Source: DASUTB01 sp036374835
GTDB lineage: Bacteria > Actinomycetota > Actinomycetes > Jiangellales > Jiangellaceae
Direction: 5' to 3'
Length of the DNA: 18,579 bases
Assembly: GCA_036374835.1 (NCBI GenBank)
Contig: DASUTB010000049.1
Span: forward strand, 1 to 18,579
Shown: piece by piece, positions 1-7,539 of the stretch
Layout: each line of letters begins with the position of its first letter
Numbering within the stretch: position 1 is the first letter of the stretch
Notes under the pieces: generated by a model
What the model was told of the DNA's origin: nothing
The model's database searches: none
What the model saw: the letters and a program-made list of their open reading frames with translations, nothing else
Program-made: the position numbers and the translations under genes

Positions 1-855
1 GTCTGCTCGTTCATCCCGGCGTGCGGTTCGTGTCGCTACTGCTCGACCGCCCGGCAGAACCTCTGCGACCAGGGCAAGAACGCCGCCACCGGCGAGTTCC
101 CCAACGGCGGCTTCCGGTTCCACAAGGACGGCGAGGACTACGGCGGCCTGTGCGTGCTCGGCACGTTCTCCCGGTACGCCGTCGTCTCCGAGTACTCCAC
201 CATCAAGATCCCCGACGACATCCCCTTCGACGTCGCCTCGCTCGTCGGGTGCGGCGTTCCGACCGGCTGGGGCTCGGCGGTGCACGCGGCGGGCGTCCGT
301 CCCGGCCAGACGGTCGTGATCTACGGCGCGGGCGGGGTCGGCAGCAACGCGGTGCAAGGCGCCCGGTACGCCGGGGCGCAGCGGGTCGTGGTGGTGGACC
401 CGGTGGAGTTCAAGCGCAAGATGGCGATGGAGTTCGGCGCGACGCACACCTTCGCCGACGCCGCGGAGGCCCGCGAGTTCGTCGCCGAGGCCACCTGGGG
501 CGAGCTCGCCCACCACGCCATCATCACCGTCGGCATCCTGCACGACGAGGTCATCCACAACGCCATCGACGTCGTCGGCAAGGCCGGCCAGGTCACCATC
601 ACCGCAGTGGGCAATGGCTCGGTGAACGAGCATCCCGGTGCCCTCATCGGTTTCCAGCGGCGGGTCCAGGGCTTCGTGTTCGGCAACTGCAACCCGCTGC
701 ACGACGTCCCCCGGCTGCTCGAGCTCTACCGCTCCGGCGACCTCAAGCTGGACGAGCTGATCACCCGCCGGTACAGGCTCGAGGACGTCAACCAGGGCTA
801 CCAGGACATGTTGGACGGCTTGAACATCCGCGGCGTGGTCATCCACGAAGACTGA
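1..855 (+). CDS. NDMA-dependent (mycofactocin-type) zinc alcohol dehydrogenase, 5'-truncated by window edge
   Basis: Frame 1 is open from the first base to TGA at 853-855, giving the C-terminal 284 residues; the N-terminus, including the first catalytic zinc ligands, lies upstream. Visible are the structural zinc cysteines at window residues 8, 11, 14 and 22 (CGSCRYC...C), the LVGCGVPTGWG segment with the third catalytic-zinc cysteine, the Rossmann loop GAGGVG, and an Asp ending strand 2 (VVVVDPVEF), typical of NAD binding. It is closely similar along its whole length to the complete enzyme at 2382-3503, so the two are paralogues. That family (Rxyl_3153-like) is known to hold its nicotinamide cofactor tightly and to need an external electron acceptor such as NDMA, with mycofactocin as the likely natural one. 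It lies 26 nt upstream of an aldehyde dehydrogenase, fitting alcohol -> aldehyde -> acid oxidation. The alcohol substrate cannot be told from sequence. Confidence 0.93.
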   Translation, partial: VCSFIPACGSCRYCSTARQNLCDQGKNAATGEFPNGGFRFHKDGEDYGGLCVLGTFSRYAVVSEYSTIKIPDDIPFDVASLVGCGVPTGWGSAVHAAGVRPGQTVVIYGAGGVGSNAVQGARYAGAQRVVVVDPVEFKRKMAMEFGATHTFADAAEAREFVAEATWGELAHHAIITVGILHDEVIHNAIDVVGKAGQVTITAVGNGSVNEHPGALIGFQRRVQGFVFGNCNPLHDVPRLLELYRSGDLKLDELITRRYRLEDVNQGYQDMLDGLNIRGVVIHED

Positions 856-881
856 CCCAGATACCTGAGGAGCATCAACCG

Positions 882-2354
882 ATGACGACCATCTCCGCAG
901 AACCAGAAGTCGGCTCGCTGCTGGTCGACAACGCCCAGCTCATCGGCGGCGAATGGGTACCGGCCGCGAGCGGCGCGACCATCGACGTCGTCAACCCGGC
1001 GAACCGTGACGTCCTTGCCCGCGTGCCACGCAGCGACGCCGAAGACGTCGACCACGCCGTGCGGGCCGCCGAGGAGGCCCTCCCCGCCTGGCGGGATCTG
1101 GACGCGACCAGCCGGGGGCGCAAGCTCTTCGCCTGGGCCGACCTCATCGACGCCCACGGGGACGAGCTGGACCAGCTCGAGCGGCAGGAGATGGGGCGGC
1201 CGAGCTGGGGTCCGCCGCGGATGGGCGGCCAGCTCCGGTTCATCGCCGGGCAGGCGGACAAGGTACAGGGCGTCTCGCTGCCCACCCACTCGCCGGAGAC
1301 TCTGGCGCTGACGCTCCGCGAGCCCTTCGGCGTCGTCGGCGTGATCATTCCGTGGAACGCGCCGGGACCACAGTTCGTCATGGAGGTCACCGCCGCCGTC
1401 GCGGCCGGCAACACCGTGGTGGTCAAACCGGCCGAGGATGCACCGCTCACGCCGCTGGCGCTCGCCAAGCTCGCTCTCGAGGCAGGCATCCCACCTGGAG
1501 TCATCAACGTCGTCACCGGCTACGGCGCCGAGGCCGGTGCCGCCGTCCCGGCCCATCCGGGAATCCGTCGGGTGGGCTTCACCGGTTCGCCGGCCACGGG
1601 GCGCGCCATCATGGAAGCCTGCTCCCGCAACCTCACACCGCTGCACCTCGAGTTGGGCGGCAAGTCGCCGCAGGTCGTCTTCCCCGACGCCGACCTCGAC
1701 GCCGCAATACCGCAGATGACCTTCAGCATCACGCTCAACACCGGTCAGGTCTGTGCGGCCGGATCCCGGGTGGTCGTGCATCGCAGCGTCCACGACGAGG
1801 TGGTCGAGCGGCTCGCCGCCCAGATGCGGCAGGTGACGGTCGGCCCCTGGCACGAGCCGGTCAACATGGGTCCGCTCATCAACGCCAAGCAGCACGAGCG
1901 CGTCCTCGGCTACATCACGCTCGGGCGGGAGGCCGGTGCCGAACTGGTCACCGGCGGCGGTGCACCGGACGGTCTCACGGACGGGTTCTTCGTCGAGCCG
2001 ACCCTCTTCGACAAGGTCGCGCCGGACATGCGGATCGCCCAGGAGGAGATTTTCGGCCCGGTCATGTCCGTCATCACATTCGACGACGAGGACGAGGCCG
2101 TGGAGGTGGCCAACGGCACCGACTACGGCCTGGTCGCGTCCGTCTGGACTCGCGACGTCGGGACCGCCGTCCGAATGAGCCGACGGCTCCAGGCCGGCCA
2201 GGTCGGGGTGAACAGCGTCCTGGGCGCTCCGGCCATCGGTGCTCCCTGGGGCGGCTACAAGAGCAGCGGCTTCGGCCGCACCATGGGCGCCGACGCGGTG
2301 CTCGACTGGACCCAGGTCAAGACGGTGTCCCTGCGCGGGACGAGCGCCGTCTAG
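882..2354 (+). CDS. NAD(P)-dependent aldehyde dehydrogenase
   Basis: A 490-residue protein of normal length for the ALDH superfamily; it oxidises an aldehyde to the acid. The ATG at 882 has a GAGGAG at 867-872; an in-frame open stretch upstream overlaps the preceding dehydrogenase gene and is not coding. Family marks are in order: the substrate/cofactor motif PWNAPGPQF, VVKPAEDAPLTPL, the cofactor-loop motif GFTGSPATG, the general-base Glu257 in LELGGKSP, the nucleophile Cys291 in GQVCAAGSR, and EEIFGPV near residue 390. All catalytic residues are present. It sits between two NDMA-dependent alcohol dehydrogenase paralogues, 26-27 nt from each, so it most likely takes the aldehyde they make. 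Substrate class (aliphatic, aromatic, betaine-like) is not decided by these motifs. Confidence 0.96.
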   Translation: MTTISAEPEVGSLLVDNAQLIGGEWVPAASGATIDVVNPANRDVLARVPRSDAEDVDHAVRAAEEALPAWRDLDATSRGRKLFAWADLIDAHGDELDQLERQEMGRPSWGPPRMGGQLRFIAGQADKVQGVSLPTHSPETLALTLREPFGVVGVIIPWNAPGPQFVMEVTAAVAAGNTVVVKPAEDAPLTPLALAKLALEAGIPPGVINVVTGYGAEAGAAVPAHPGIRRVGFTGSPATGRAIMEACSRNLTPLHLELGGKSPQVVFPDADLDAAIPQMTFSITLNTGQVCAAGSRVVVHRSVHDEVVERLAAQMRQVTVGPWHEPVNMGPLINAKQHERVLGYITLGREAGAELVTGGGAPDGLTDGFFVEPTLFDKVAPDMRIAQEEIFGPVMSVITFDDEDEAVEVANGTDYGLVASVWTRDVGTAVRMSRRLQAGQVGVNSVLGAPAIGAPWGGYKSSGFGRTMGADAVLDWTQVKTVSLRGTSAV

Positions 2355-2381
2355 CGTCCGACACCGTAGAAGGAGACACAG

Positions 2382-3503
2382 ATGAGCGTCACCACGCACG
2401 CCGCCATCGCCCGCGGGCCGCACATCGGCTGGGAGCTGACCGACCTGGAGCTGGACGACCCGAAGGAGCACGAGGTACGGGTCAAGTTCCACGCCTCCGG
2501 GCTGTGCCACTCGGACCACCACATCACGGCCGGGGACGCGCCGGTGCGGTTCCCGATGGTCGGCGGCCACGAGGGAGCCGGCGTGGTCGAGGCGGTCGGC
2601 CCGCACGTGCGCCGGGTCAAGCCGGGCGACCGGGTGATCTGCTCCTACATCCCCGCCTGCGGCTGGTGCCGTCCCTGCTCGACCGGCTACCAGAACATGT
2701 GCGTGAAGGGCCTGAACGCCGGCAGCGGCATGTTCCTCGACGGGACGTTCCGCTTCCACAAGGACGGCGAAGATCTCGGCGGCTTCTGCTCACTGGGCAC
2801 GTTCTCCGAGCGCGCCGTGGTGTCGGAGTGGGCCTGCGTGCCGCTGATCTACGACGACGTCTCGTTCGACGTGGCCGCACTCGTCGGGTGCGGCGTCCCC
2901 ACCGGGTGGGGTTCGGCCGTCTACGCCGCCGGCGTACGCGCCGGCGACACGGTCGTCATCTACGGTGCAGGTGGCGTGGGCAGCAACGCCGTGCAAGGCG
3001 CCCGGTATGCCGGGGCCAAGAACGTCGTCGTTGTCGACCCCGTGGAGTTCAAGCGCGACAACGCGAAGGCGTTCGGAGCGACCCACGCGTTCGCCGACGC
3101 CAAGGAGGCGCACGAGTTCGTCGCGGAGACGACCTGGGGCCAGCTCGCCGACCACGCCATCTGCACCCCTGATGCCGTGACCGAGGAGATCGTCGGCAAC
3201 GCCGTGCAGATCACCGGCAAAGGCGGCAAGGTCACCATCACCGCGGTCGGCCACATCGACGAGAAGGCCGTGCACGTCCACGCGGGCATGCTGATCGGTT
3301 ACCAGCGGCAGATCCGCGGCGCGCTGTTCGGCGGCTGCAACCCGCTGTACGACATCCCGAAGTTGCTGGGACTCTACCGGTCCGGCGATCTCAAGCTGGA
3401 CGAGCTGATCACCCGGCGCTATTCCCTCGACGAGGTCAACAAGGCCTACCAGGACCTGGTCGACGGCAAGAACATCCGCGGCGTGATCATCCACGAGAAC
3501 TAG
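2382..3503 (+). CDS. NDMA-dependent (mycofactocin-type) zinc alcohol dehydrogenase, complete
   Basis: A 373-residue medium-chain zinc alcohol dehydrogenase. ATG 2382 follows AAGGAG at 2370-2375. Catalytic zinc ligands Cys42 (SGLCHSDHH), His63-Glu64 (GGHEGAG) and Cys170 (VGCGVPTGW) are present, as are the structural zinc cysteines 93, 96, 99 and 107. The Rossmann motif GAGGVG is at 195-200 and Asp219 ends strand 2, consistent with NAD. Details such as FRFHKDGEDLGGFCSLGTFSE and the C-terminus NIRGVIIHEN fit the Rxyl_3153-type NDMA-dependent family, which is genomically linked to mycofactocin and keeps its cofactor bound. It is a close paralogue of the truncated gene at 1-855 and co-transcribed with it around the aldehyde dehydrogenase. 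The pair may differ in substrate range, or reflect duplication; no mycofactocin genes are in this window. Confidence 0.95.
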   Translation: MSVTTHAAIARGPHIGWELTDLELDDPKEHEVRVKFHASGLCHSDHHITAGDAPVRFPMVGGHEGAGVVEAVGPHVRRVKPGDRVICSYIPACGWCRPCSTGYQNMCVKGLNAGSGMFLDGTFRFHKDGEDLGGFCSLGTFSERAVVSEWACVPLIYDDVSFDVAALVGCGVPTGWGSAVYAAGVRAGDTVVIYGAGGVGSNAVQGARYAGAKNVVVVDPVEFKRDNAKAFGATHAFADAKEAHEFVAETTWGQLADHAICTPDAVTEEIVGNAVQITGKGGKVTITAVGHIDEKAVHVHAGMLIGYQRQIRGALFGGCNPLYDIPKLLGLYRSGDLKLDELITRRYSLDEVNKAYQDLVDGKNIRGVIIHEN

Positions 3504-3514
3504 AGGAGGCTGCC

Positions 3515-4069
3515 GTGCCCAACGCGATTCTCGACCCGACCGGCCGCAAGCAGGACGCAGCGCCGACCGAGGCACAGCGGGCGCCCCGCCGGCCCGACCT
3601 GACCGGTGCCCGCATCGGGCTGCTGGACAACACCAAGCACAATGCGGCACTGCTGCTGCGCGAGATCGGCAAGCTGCTGGTCAGCGAACACGGCGCGGCG
3701 GAGGTGACCGAGGTGCAGACCAAGAAGGTCTTCTCGTTGCCGGTACCGGACGACGTCGTGACGACCTACCTGCGCGAGTGCGACGCCGTCGTGACGGGCG
3801 TCGGCGACTGCGGCTCGTGTAGCGCTGCGAGCACGGCGGACGGCATCGTCTTCGAGCGCTCCGGTCTGCCGGCCGCGGTGATCTGCACCGACGCCTTCGT
3901 CGTCACCGCGAACAAGATGGCCGAGATGCGCGGCGCGCCGGGCTACCCCTACGTCGTCACCGAGCACCCGGTGGCGGTCCTCACCGAGGAGCAGGTCCAG
4001 CAACGGGCCAGGAAGCTGCTCCCCGAGATCGTGGCGCTGCTGACCGACGCTCCGGGGAACGCGCAGTGA
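3515..4069 (+). CDS. UGSC-family protein, cysteine (CGSC) form
   Basis: A 184-residue soluble protein starting at GTG 3515, with GAGGAGG at 3503-3509 just after the preceding stop. The N-terminal ILDPTG, the segment IGLLDNTKHNA and the core GDCGSCSA (Cys99 and Cys102) match the UGSC family, in which the first position of the four-residue motif is selenocysteine in some members and cysteine in others. Here it is encoded by TGC at 3809-3811, so no selenocysteine is needed. A downstream TDAFV segment and a late EHPVAVL also fit the family as I remember it. The C-x-x-C-like pair suggests a redox or thiol-based reaction, but the family has no established function that I know of. No signal peptide or membrane segment is seen. 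It sits directly behind the alcohol dehydrogenase and its stop overlaps the next gene, implying a joint product. Family assignment is from motif memory, not a search. Confidence 0.8.
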   Translation: MPNAILDPTGRKQDAAPTEAQRAPRRPDLTGARIGLLDNTKHNAALLLREIGKLLVSEHGAAEVTEVQTKKVFSLPVPDDVVTTYLRECDAVVTGVGDCGSCSAASTADGIVFERSGLPAAVICTDAFVVTANKMAEMRGAPGYPYVVTEHPVAVLTEEQVQQRARKLLPEIVALLTDAPGNAQ

Positions 4070-5127
4070 CCCACGAGGACGTGGCGACCACAGAACTAGA
4101 CCCCGACGCCGCCCGGGACGCCATCGAGCACTGCTACGAGCAAGGCTGGTCCGACGGGCTGCCGGTCATTCCGGCCAGCCGGCCGGCGGTGGACGAGTTC
4201 CTCGCCACCACCGACCGAAAGCCGGACGAGGTCATCGGACGGCTCCCCCAGCTCGAGCGCGAGGTGACGGTCGAGCTGGCCGCGATCAACGCGGTCATGG
4301 CCGGCTGCAAACCTGAGTACTTCCCCGTAGTGCTGGCCGCGTGGGACGCGCTGATGCTGGAGCGAGCGACCGGTGGCGGCGGCTGGCAGTCGACCAGCGG
4401 CCCGGCGCCGCTGATCGTGGTCAACGGCCCGGTGCGCAACGATCTCGGATTCAACTCCACCGGCGGCGTCTTCGGGCCCGGGTTCCGAGCCAATGCGACC
4501 GTTGCCCGGGCGATCGGGTTGATCGTCCGCAATGCGTTCGGCGTCCATCCGCACGAGCTGGAGCAGGCCACGCAGGGCCTGCCCGGGCGCTGGTCGATCT
4601 GCCTCGGCGAGAACGAGGAGGAGAGCCCCTGGCCGTCGCTGGCCAGCGAGGCCGGCATTCCCGACGGCAGCTCGGCCGTCTCGGCGACGCTGCTGCGCAC
4701 CTGCGAGTTCGTCGACAACCGGCACACCAGCAGCGCCGAGCAGCTGCTCGGCGACTTCGCGGACACGATCGGCCGCTCCGGCGCCTGGATCTTCCGCAAC
4801 GCGGCGGCCGGCGTGATCTTCTGCCCCGAACACGCCCAACTGCTGGCCGATTCCGGCTATGACCGGGCGTCGGTGCGCGCGTGGCTGGCCGAGCACAGCG
4901 GCCGCACGACCGCCCAGCTCGCGCTCGCCGGCAAGGACCACTGCCCGAAGGGGCTACGACTGCCCGGCGACGGCGAACCGGCAGGAGAATTTCAGCGCAT
5001 CCTCCCCGGCGCCGATCCCTCGAATCTGCTGATCGCCGTCGCCGGTGCACGCAACGCGGGGATCTCGATGGTCGTCCGGATCTTCGCGGACTGGTCCGGC
5101 GCCGCCGTGCCGGTCGCTGCCAAATGA
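4066..5127 (+). CDS. Unrecognised 353-aa protein coupled to the UGSC-type gene
   Basis: I cannot assign an enzyme class. The GTG start at 4066 overlaps the previous stop by 4 nt (GTGA), so translation is probably coupled. Conserved-looking blocks are GWSDGLPVIP at residues 27-36, an alpha-helical AVMAGCKPEYFPVV with Cys81, then a glycine/asparagine-rich stretch at about 112-143 (VVNGPVRNDLGFNSTGGVFG), and CLGENEEE further on. Further cysteines occur in LRTCEF, IFCPEH and KDHCPKG. No signal peptide, no long membrane helix and no nucleotide-binding loop are obvious, so it looks cytoplasmic. I have the impression that proteins opening with a GW(T/S)DGLPV(I/V)P block tend to sit beside UGSC-type genes, but this is recollection. 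A two-subunit thiol or redox enzyme acting on a product of the neighbouring dehydrogenases is one possibility, purely inferred from context. Confidence 0.85.
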   Translation: MTHEDVATTELDPDAARDAIEHCYEQGWSDGLPVIPASRPAVDEFLATTDRKPDEVIGRLPQLEREVTVELAAINAVMAGCKPEYFPVVLAAWDALMLERATGGGGWQSTSGPAPLIVVNGPVRNDLGFNSTGGVFGPGFRANATVARAIGLIVRNAFGVHPHELEQATQGLPGRWSICLGENEEESPWPSLASEAGIPDGSSAVSATLLRTCEFVDNRHTSSAEQLLGDFADTIGRSGAWIFRNAAAGVIFCPEHAQLLADSGYDRASVRAWLAEHSGRTTAQLALAGKDHCPKGLRLPGDGEPAGEFQRILPGADPSNLLIAVAGARNAGISMVVRIFADWSGAAVPVAAK

Positions 5128-5158
5128 TGACCCATAGGCACGACGCTAAGGAGTAAGG

Positions 5159-6271
5159 ATGAGCGACCAGGTTCGCGCGGCGGTGCAGGTCGGCCCACGC
5201 CAGATCGAGATCCGCGAGTTCCCGCGGCCCGAGATCGGCCCGGACGACGGCCTGCTCCGGGTCGAGGCCAACGGCATCTGCGGCAGCGATCTCGAGGTCT
5301 ACCGGGGCCACATGACCATGAGCAAGGGCCCGTTCGTCCCGGGGCACGAACCGCTCGGCATCGTGGAGGAGATCGGTGAGCGCGCCGCGCAGCGATGGGG
5401 CGTCGAGGCCGGCGACCGGGTGGCGGTGGAGGTCATCGTCCCCTGCCGCTCCTGCCATGCGTGCCTCACCGGGCGCTACCAGTCGTGCCCGAACCGGCGC
5501 TACGGCCACGGTGTCACCGGTATCGAGGTCGAGCCCAGCCTGTGGGGCGGCCTCGCCGAGTACATGTACCTCTCACCCACCTCGGTGCTGCACAAGATCG
5601 ACAAGAGGCTGCCGGCAGAGCTCGCCGCGCTGTACAACCCGCTCGGCGCCGGCGTGCGCTGGGCGTATCACCTGGGCGAGGTCGGCCTCGGCGACACGGT
5701 GCTCGTGCTCGGCGCGGGCCAGCGCGGCCTCGCCTCGGTGATCGCGTCGCGTGCCGCGGGCGCCGGAACGATCATCGTCACCGGACTCGAGGTCGACGAG
5801 CACAAGCTCGAGCTCGCCCGCGAGTTTGGCGCCGACCACACGATCGTCGTGGACGAGGAAGCAGATGTGGACGTGGCCGAAAGAGTAAGGGAGATCACCG
5901 ACGGCGCGCTGGCCGACGTCGCCCTCGAGCTCACCCCCATGGCGACCGAACCGATCATCGATGCGCTCAAGGCCGTCCGGCACGGCGGCCGGGTCGTGCT
6001 GGCCGGCCTCAAAGGTGGCCGCGAGACGTCCCTGTCGACCGACCTGATCATCAACCGGGCGCTCACCGTGCGCGGCGCGTTCGGCGTGGACGCGACGGCG
6101 TACGCCGAGACGATCGCGATCATCGAGTCGCGCCGCTTCCCGCTGGAGAAGATGCACACCCACACCTTCGGACTCGAAGACACCACCCTGGCCATGCAGA
6201 CGCTCGGCGGCGAGATACCTGGCGAGCAGGCGGTGCACGTCTCGGTCCACCCGAACGGAATGACCACGTAA
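5159..6271 (+). CDS. Zinc-dependent medium-chain dehydrogenase (threonine/sorbitol dehydrogenase-like)
   Basis: A 370-residue alcohol dehydrogenase of the zinc medium-chain superfamily, distinct from the two NDMA-dependent enzymes upstream. ATG 5159 has AAGGAG at 5148-5153. Catalytic zinc ligands Cys41 (NGICGSDLE) and His63-Glu64 (PGHEPLG) are present, with structural zinc cysteines 96, 99, 102 and 110. The nucleotide-binding loop reads GAGQRG, an uncommon but valid GxGxxG form, and strand 2 ends in TGLEVDEHK, so the choice between NAD and NADP is unclear. It starts 31 nt after the previous stop and probably belongs to the same transcript. It likely oxidises a secondary alcohol or polyol-like intermediate, or reduces a carbonyl; the exact substrate cannot be read from sequence. 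Confidence 0.93.
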   Translation: MSDQVRAAVQVGPRQIEIREFPRPEIGPDDGLLRVEANGICGSDLEVYRGHMTMSKGPFVPGHEPLGIVEEIGERAAQRWGVEAGDRVAVEVIVPCRSCHACLTGRYQSCPNRRYGHGVTGIEVEPSLWGGLAEYMYLSPTSVLHKIDKRLPAELAALYNPLGAGVRWAYHLGEVGLGDTVLVLGAGQRGLASVIASRAAGAGTIIVTGLEVDEHKLELAREFGADHTIVVDEEADVDVAERVREITDGALADVALELTPMATEPIIDALKAVRHGGRVVLAGLKGGRETSLSTDLIINRALTVRGAFGVDATAYAETIAIIESRRFPLEKMHTHTFGLEDTTLAMQTLGGEIPGEQAVHVSVHPNGMTT

Positions 6272-6284
6272 ACGACGCTGCGTG

Positions 6285-6330
6285 ACCGTTAGCGCCCAAT
6301 CAACGGGTCGCTAACCGTTATCAACGGTCG
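6285..6330. promoter_or_regulatory. Inverted and direct repeats upstream of the amidohydrolase gene
   Basis: The 75-bp gap between the dehydrogenase and the amidohydrolase holds a perfect 7-bp inverted repeat, GTTAGCG (6288-6294) and CGCTAAC (6309-6315), with two further matching positions outside one mismatch. Overlapping it is a near-exact direct repeat, ATCAACGGGTCG (6299-6310) and ATCAACGGTCG (6320-6330), spaced about 21 bp, i.e. two helical turns. This looks like a regulator binding site just before the Shine-Dalgarno TGGAGG at 6337-6342. No convincing -35/-10 pair was found here. Confidence 0.35.
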
Positions 6331-6346
6331 AAGACCTGGAGGAATT

Positions 6347-7348
6347 GTGCTCGTCGACGCCCACGCACACGTGCTGCCACGTGACTACCCCGCCGATGCC
6401 CCGGACTGCTTCCCGAGCATGGAGCCGGTCGAGGGCAGCACCGACCGCACCCTCGTCTTCGGGTCGATGCGGTTCCAGGCCCGGGACGCCTTCTTCGAGG
6501 CCGAGCGCCGCGCCGAGGAGATGGACGCATCCGGCGTGGACGTCGAAGTGCTCACGCCGATGCCGCCGCTGCTGCGGTACGACCTCCCGATCGCGGACGG
6601 GCGAGCGCTCGCCCAGCACGTCAACGAAACGACGGCGCAGTTGTGCAGCCACGACCCGGGCCGCTTCATCGGCTTCGGGATGGTGCCGCTGCAAGAGCCC
6701 GACGTAGCGACGGCCCAGCTCGCCGAGATCTGCCAACTCGGACTGCACGGGGTCGAGATCGCGTCGAACATCGCCGGCGCCTCCATCGGCGAGGAGCGGT
6801 TCCGGCCGTTCTTCGCCGAAGCCGAGCGGCTCGGTCTCGCCGTGTTCGTCCATGCGATGCCGACGCCGACCGACCGGCTGCCGATGTCCGCGATGGGCAC
6901 CTACATCGTCGGCATCGAAGGCACCCTGGCCGCGGCGTCGATGATCCTCGGTGGGACGGCCGCCAAATGCCCGGGCCTGCGCATCTCGTTCAGCCACGCG
7001 GCCGGTGGGCTCCCGATGATGCTGCCACGCGCCCAGTACTTCTGGGGCGGGACGTGGAACGAGGAGCCGCGCGACCCGGAGCGGGCGATCATGCCGGACG
7101 ATGGGCCGTCCCCCATCGAGTACGCTCGCCGGTTCTACTACGACTCGCTGGTCTTCGACCGTCGCGCGATCCGTTTTCTGATCGACATGCTCGGCGCGGA
7201 CCGGCTGCTCGTCGGCTCGGACTTCCCCGCCATGCCGCGCGAGGAACCGGCCGCGAAGACGCTGCGGTCCATGGACCTCGACCAGGGCCACCTGGACGAC
7301 ATCACGTGGCGTAACGCCTACCGCTGGCTCGGGATCGACCCGGCCTGA
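6347..7348 (+). CDS. Amidohydrolase-2 / ACMSD-type metal-dependent hydrolase or decarboxylase
   Basis: A 333-residue TIM-barrel protein of the amidohydrolase-related (ACMSD) family. GTG 6347 is chosen because TGGAGG at 6337-6342 is well placed and the start leads directly into DAHAHVLP. The metal ligands are all visible: His6 and His8 (HAH), His169 (VFVHAMP), His217 (SFSHAAGG) and Asp292 (VGSDFP). In this family such a set binds one divalent metal, often zinc, and catalyses decarboxylation of aromatic or unsaturated acids (ACMSD, resorcylate-type decarboxylases) or hydrolysis. A cytoplasmic role in breaking down an acid made by the upstream dehydrogenases would fit. It may be co-transcribed with them or separately controlled through the repeats in front of it. 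Hydrolase versus decarboxylase is not settled by sequence alone. Confidence 0.92.
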   Translation: MLVDAHAHVLPRDYPADAPDCFPSMEPVEGSTDRTLVFGSMRFQARDAFFEAERRAEEMDASGVDVEVLTPMPPLLRYDLPIADGRALAQHVNETTAQLCSHDPGRFIGFGMVPLQEPDVATAQLAEICQLGLHGVEIASNIAGASIGEERFRPFFAEAERLGLAVFVHAMPTPTDRLPMSAMGTYIVGIEGTLAAASMILGGTAAKCPGLRISFSHAAGGLPMMLPRAQYFWGGTWNEEPRDPERAIMPDDGPSPIEYARRFYYDSLVFDRRAIRFLIDMLGADRLLVGSDFPAMPREEPAAKTLRSMDLDQGHLDDITWRNAYRWLGIDPA

Positions 7349-7473
7349 ATATCTGGCCCTTGCGCGGAATCTACCGGCGATACGCGGTCTGCAATGGTGG
7401 TTTGGCTGGGGAGTACCGGCTTAACGTGATCATTCGGTTGGCGGCGTTCTTACAGGCGTCGGATGCTCCGGTA

Positions 7474-7505
7474 GCACGTCCGTAACGTGCGCTTATCAGG
7501 CACGT
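7474..7505. promoter_or_regulatory. Three GCACGT half-sites, putative operator
   Basis: GCACGT at 7474-7479 and ACGTGC at 7485-7490 form a perfect 6-5-6 inverted repeat (17 bp, the usual size of a dimer operator). A third half-site GCACGT at 7500-7505 again pairs with the middle one across 9 nt. The site is about 165-195 bp upstream of the binding-protein start. The responsible regulator is not in the window. Confidence 0.4.
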
Positions 7506-7539
7506 CGATTTTCTTTCATCCGATGGAAGCGACATGGAC

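Noticed and set aside
21..881. In-frame N-terminal extension of the aldehyde dehydrogenase
   Set aside because: It lies over the real alcohol dehydrogenase frame and is Arg-rich; the ATG at 882 has a good ribosome site.
798..2759. 653-codon open frame on the minus strand
   Set aside because: It runs opposite three well-supported + strand enzymes, has no family motifs and is explained by the high GC content.
1352..3172. 606-codon + strand open frame
   Set aside because: Arg/Gly-rich shadow overlapping the aldehyde and alcohol dehydrogenase genes in another frame.
3809..3811. Selenocysteine at the UGSC motif
   Set aside because: The codon is TGC, not TGA, so the protein is the cysteine form.
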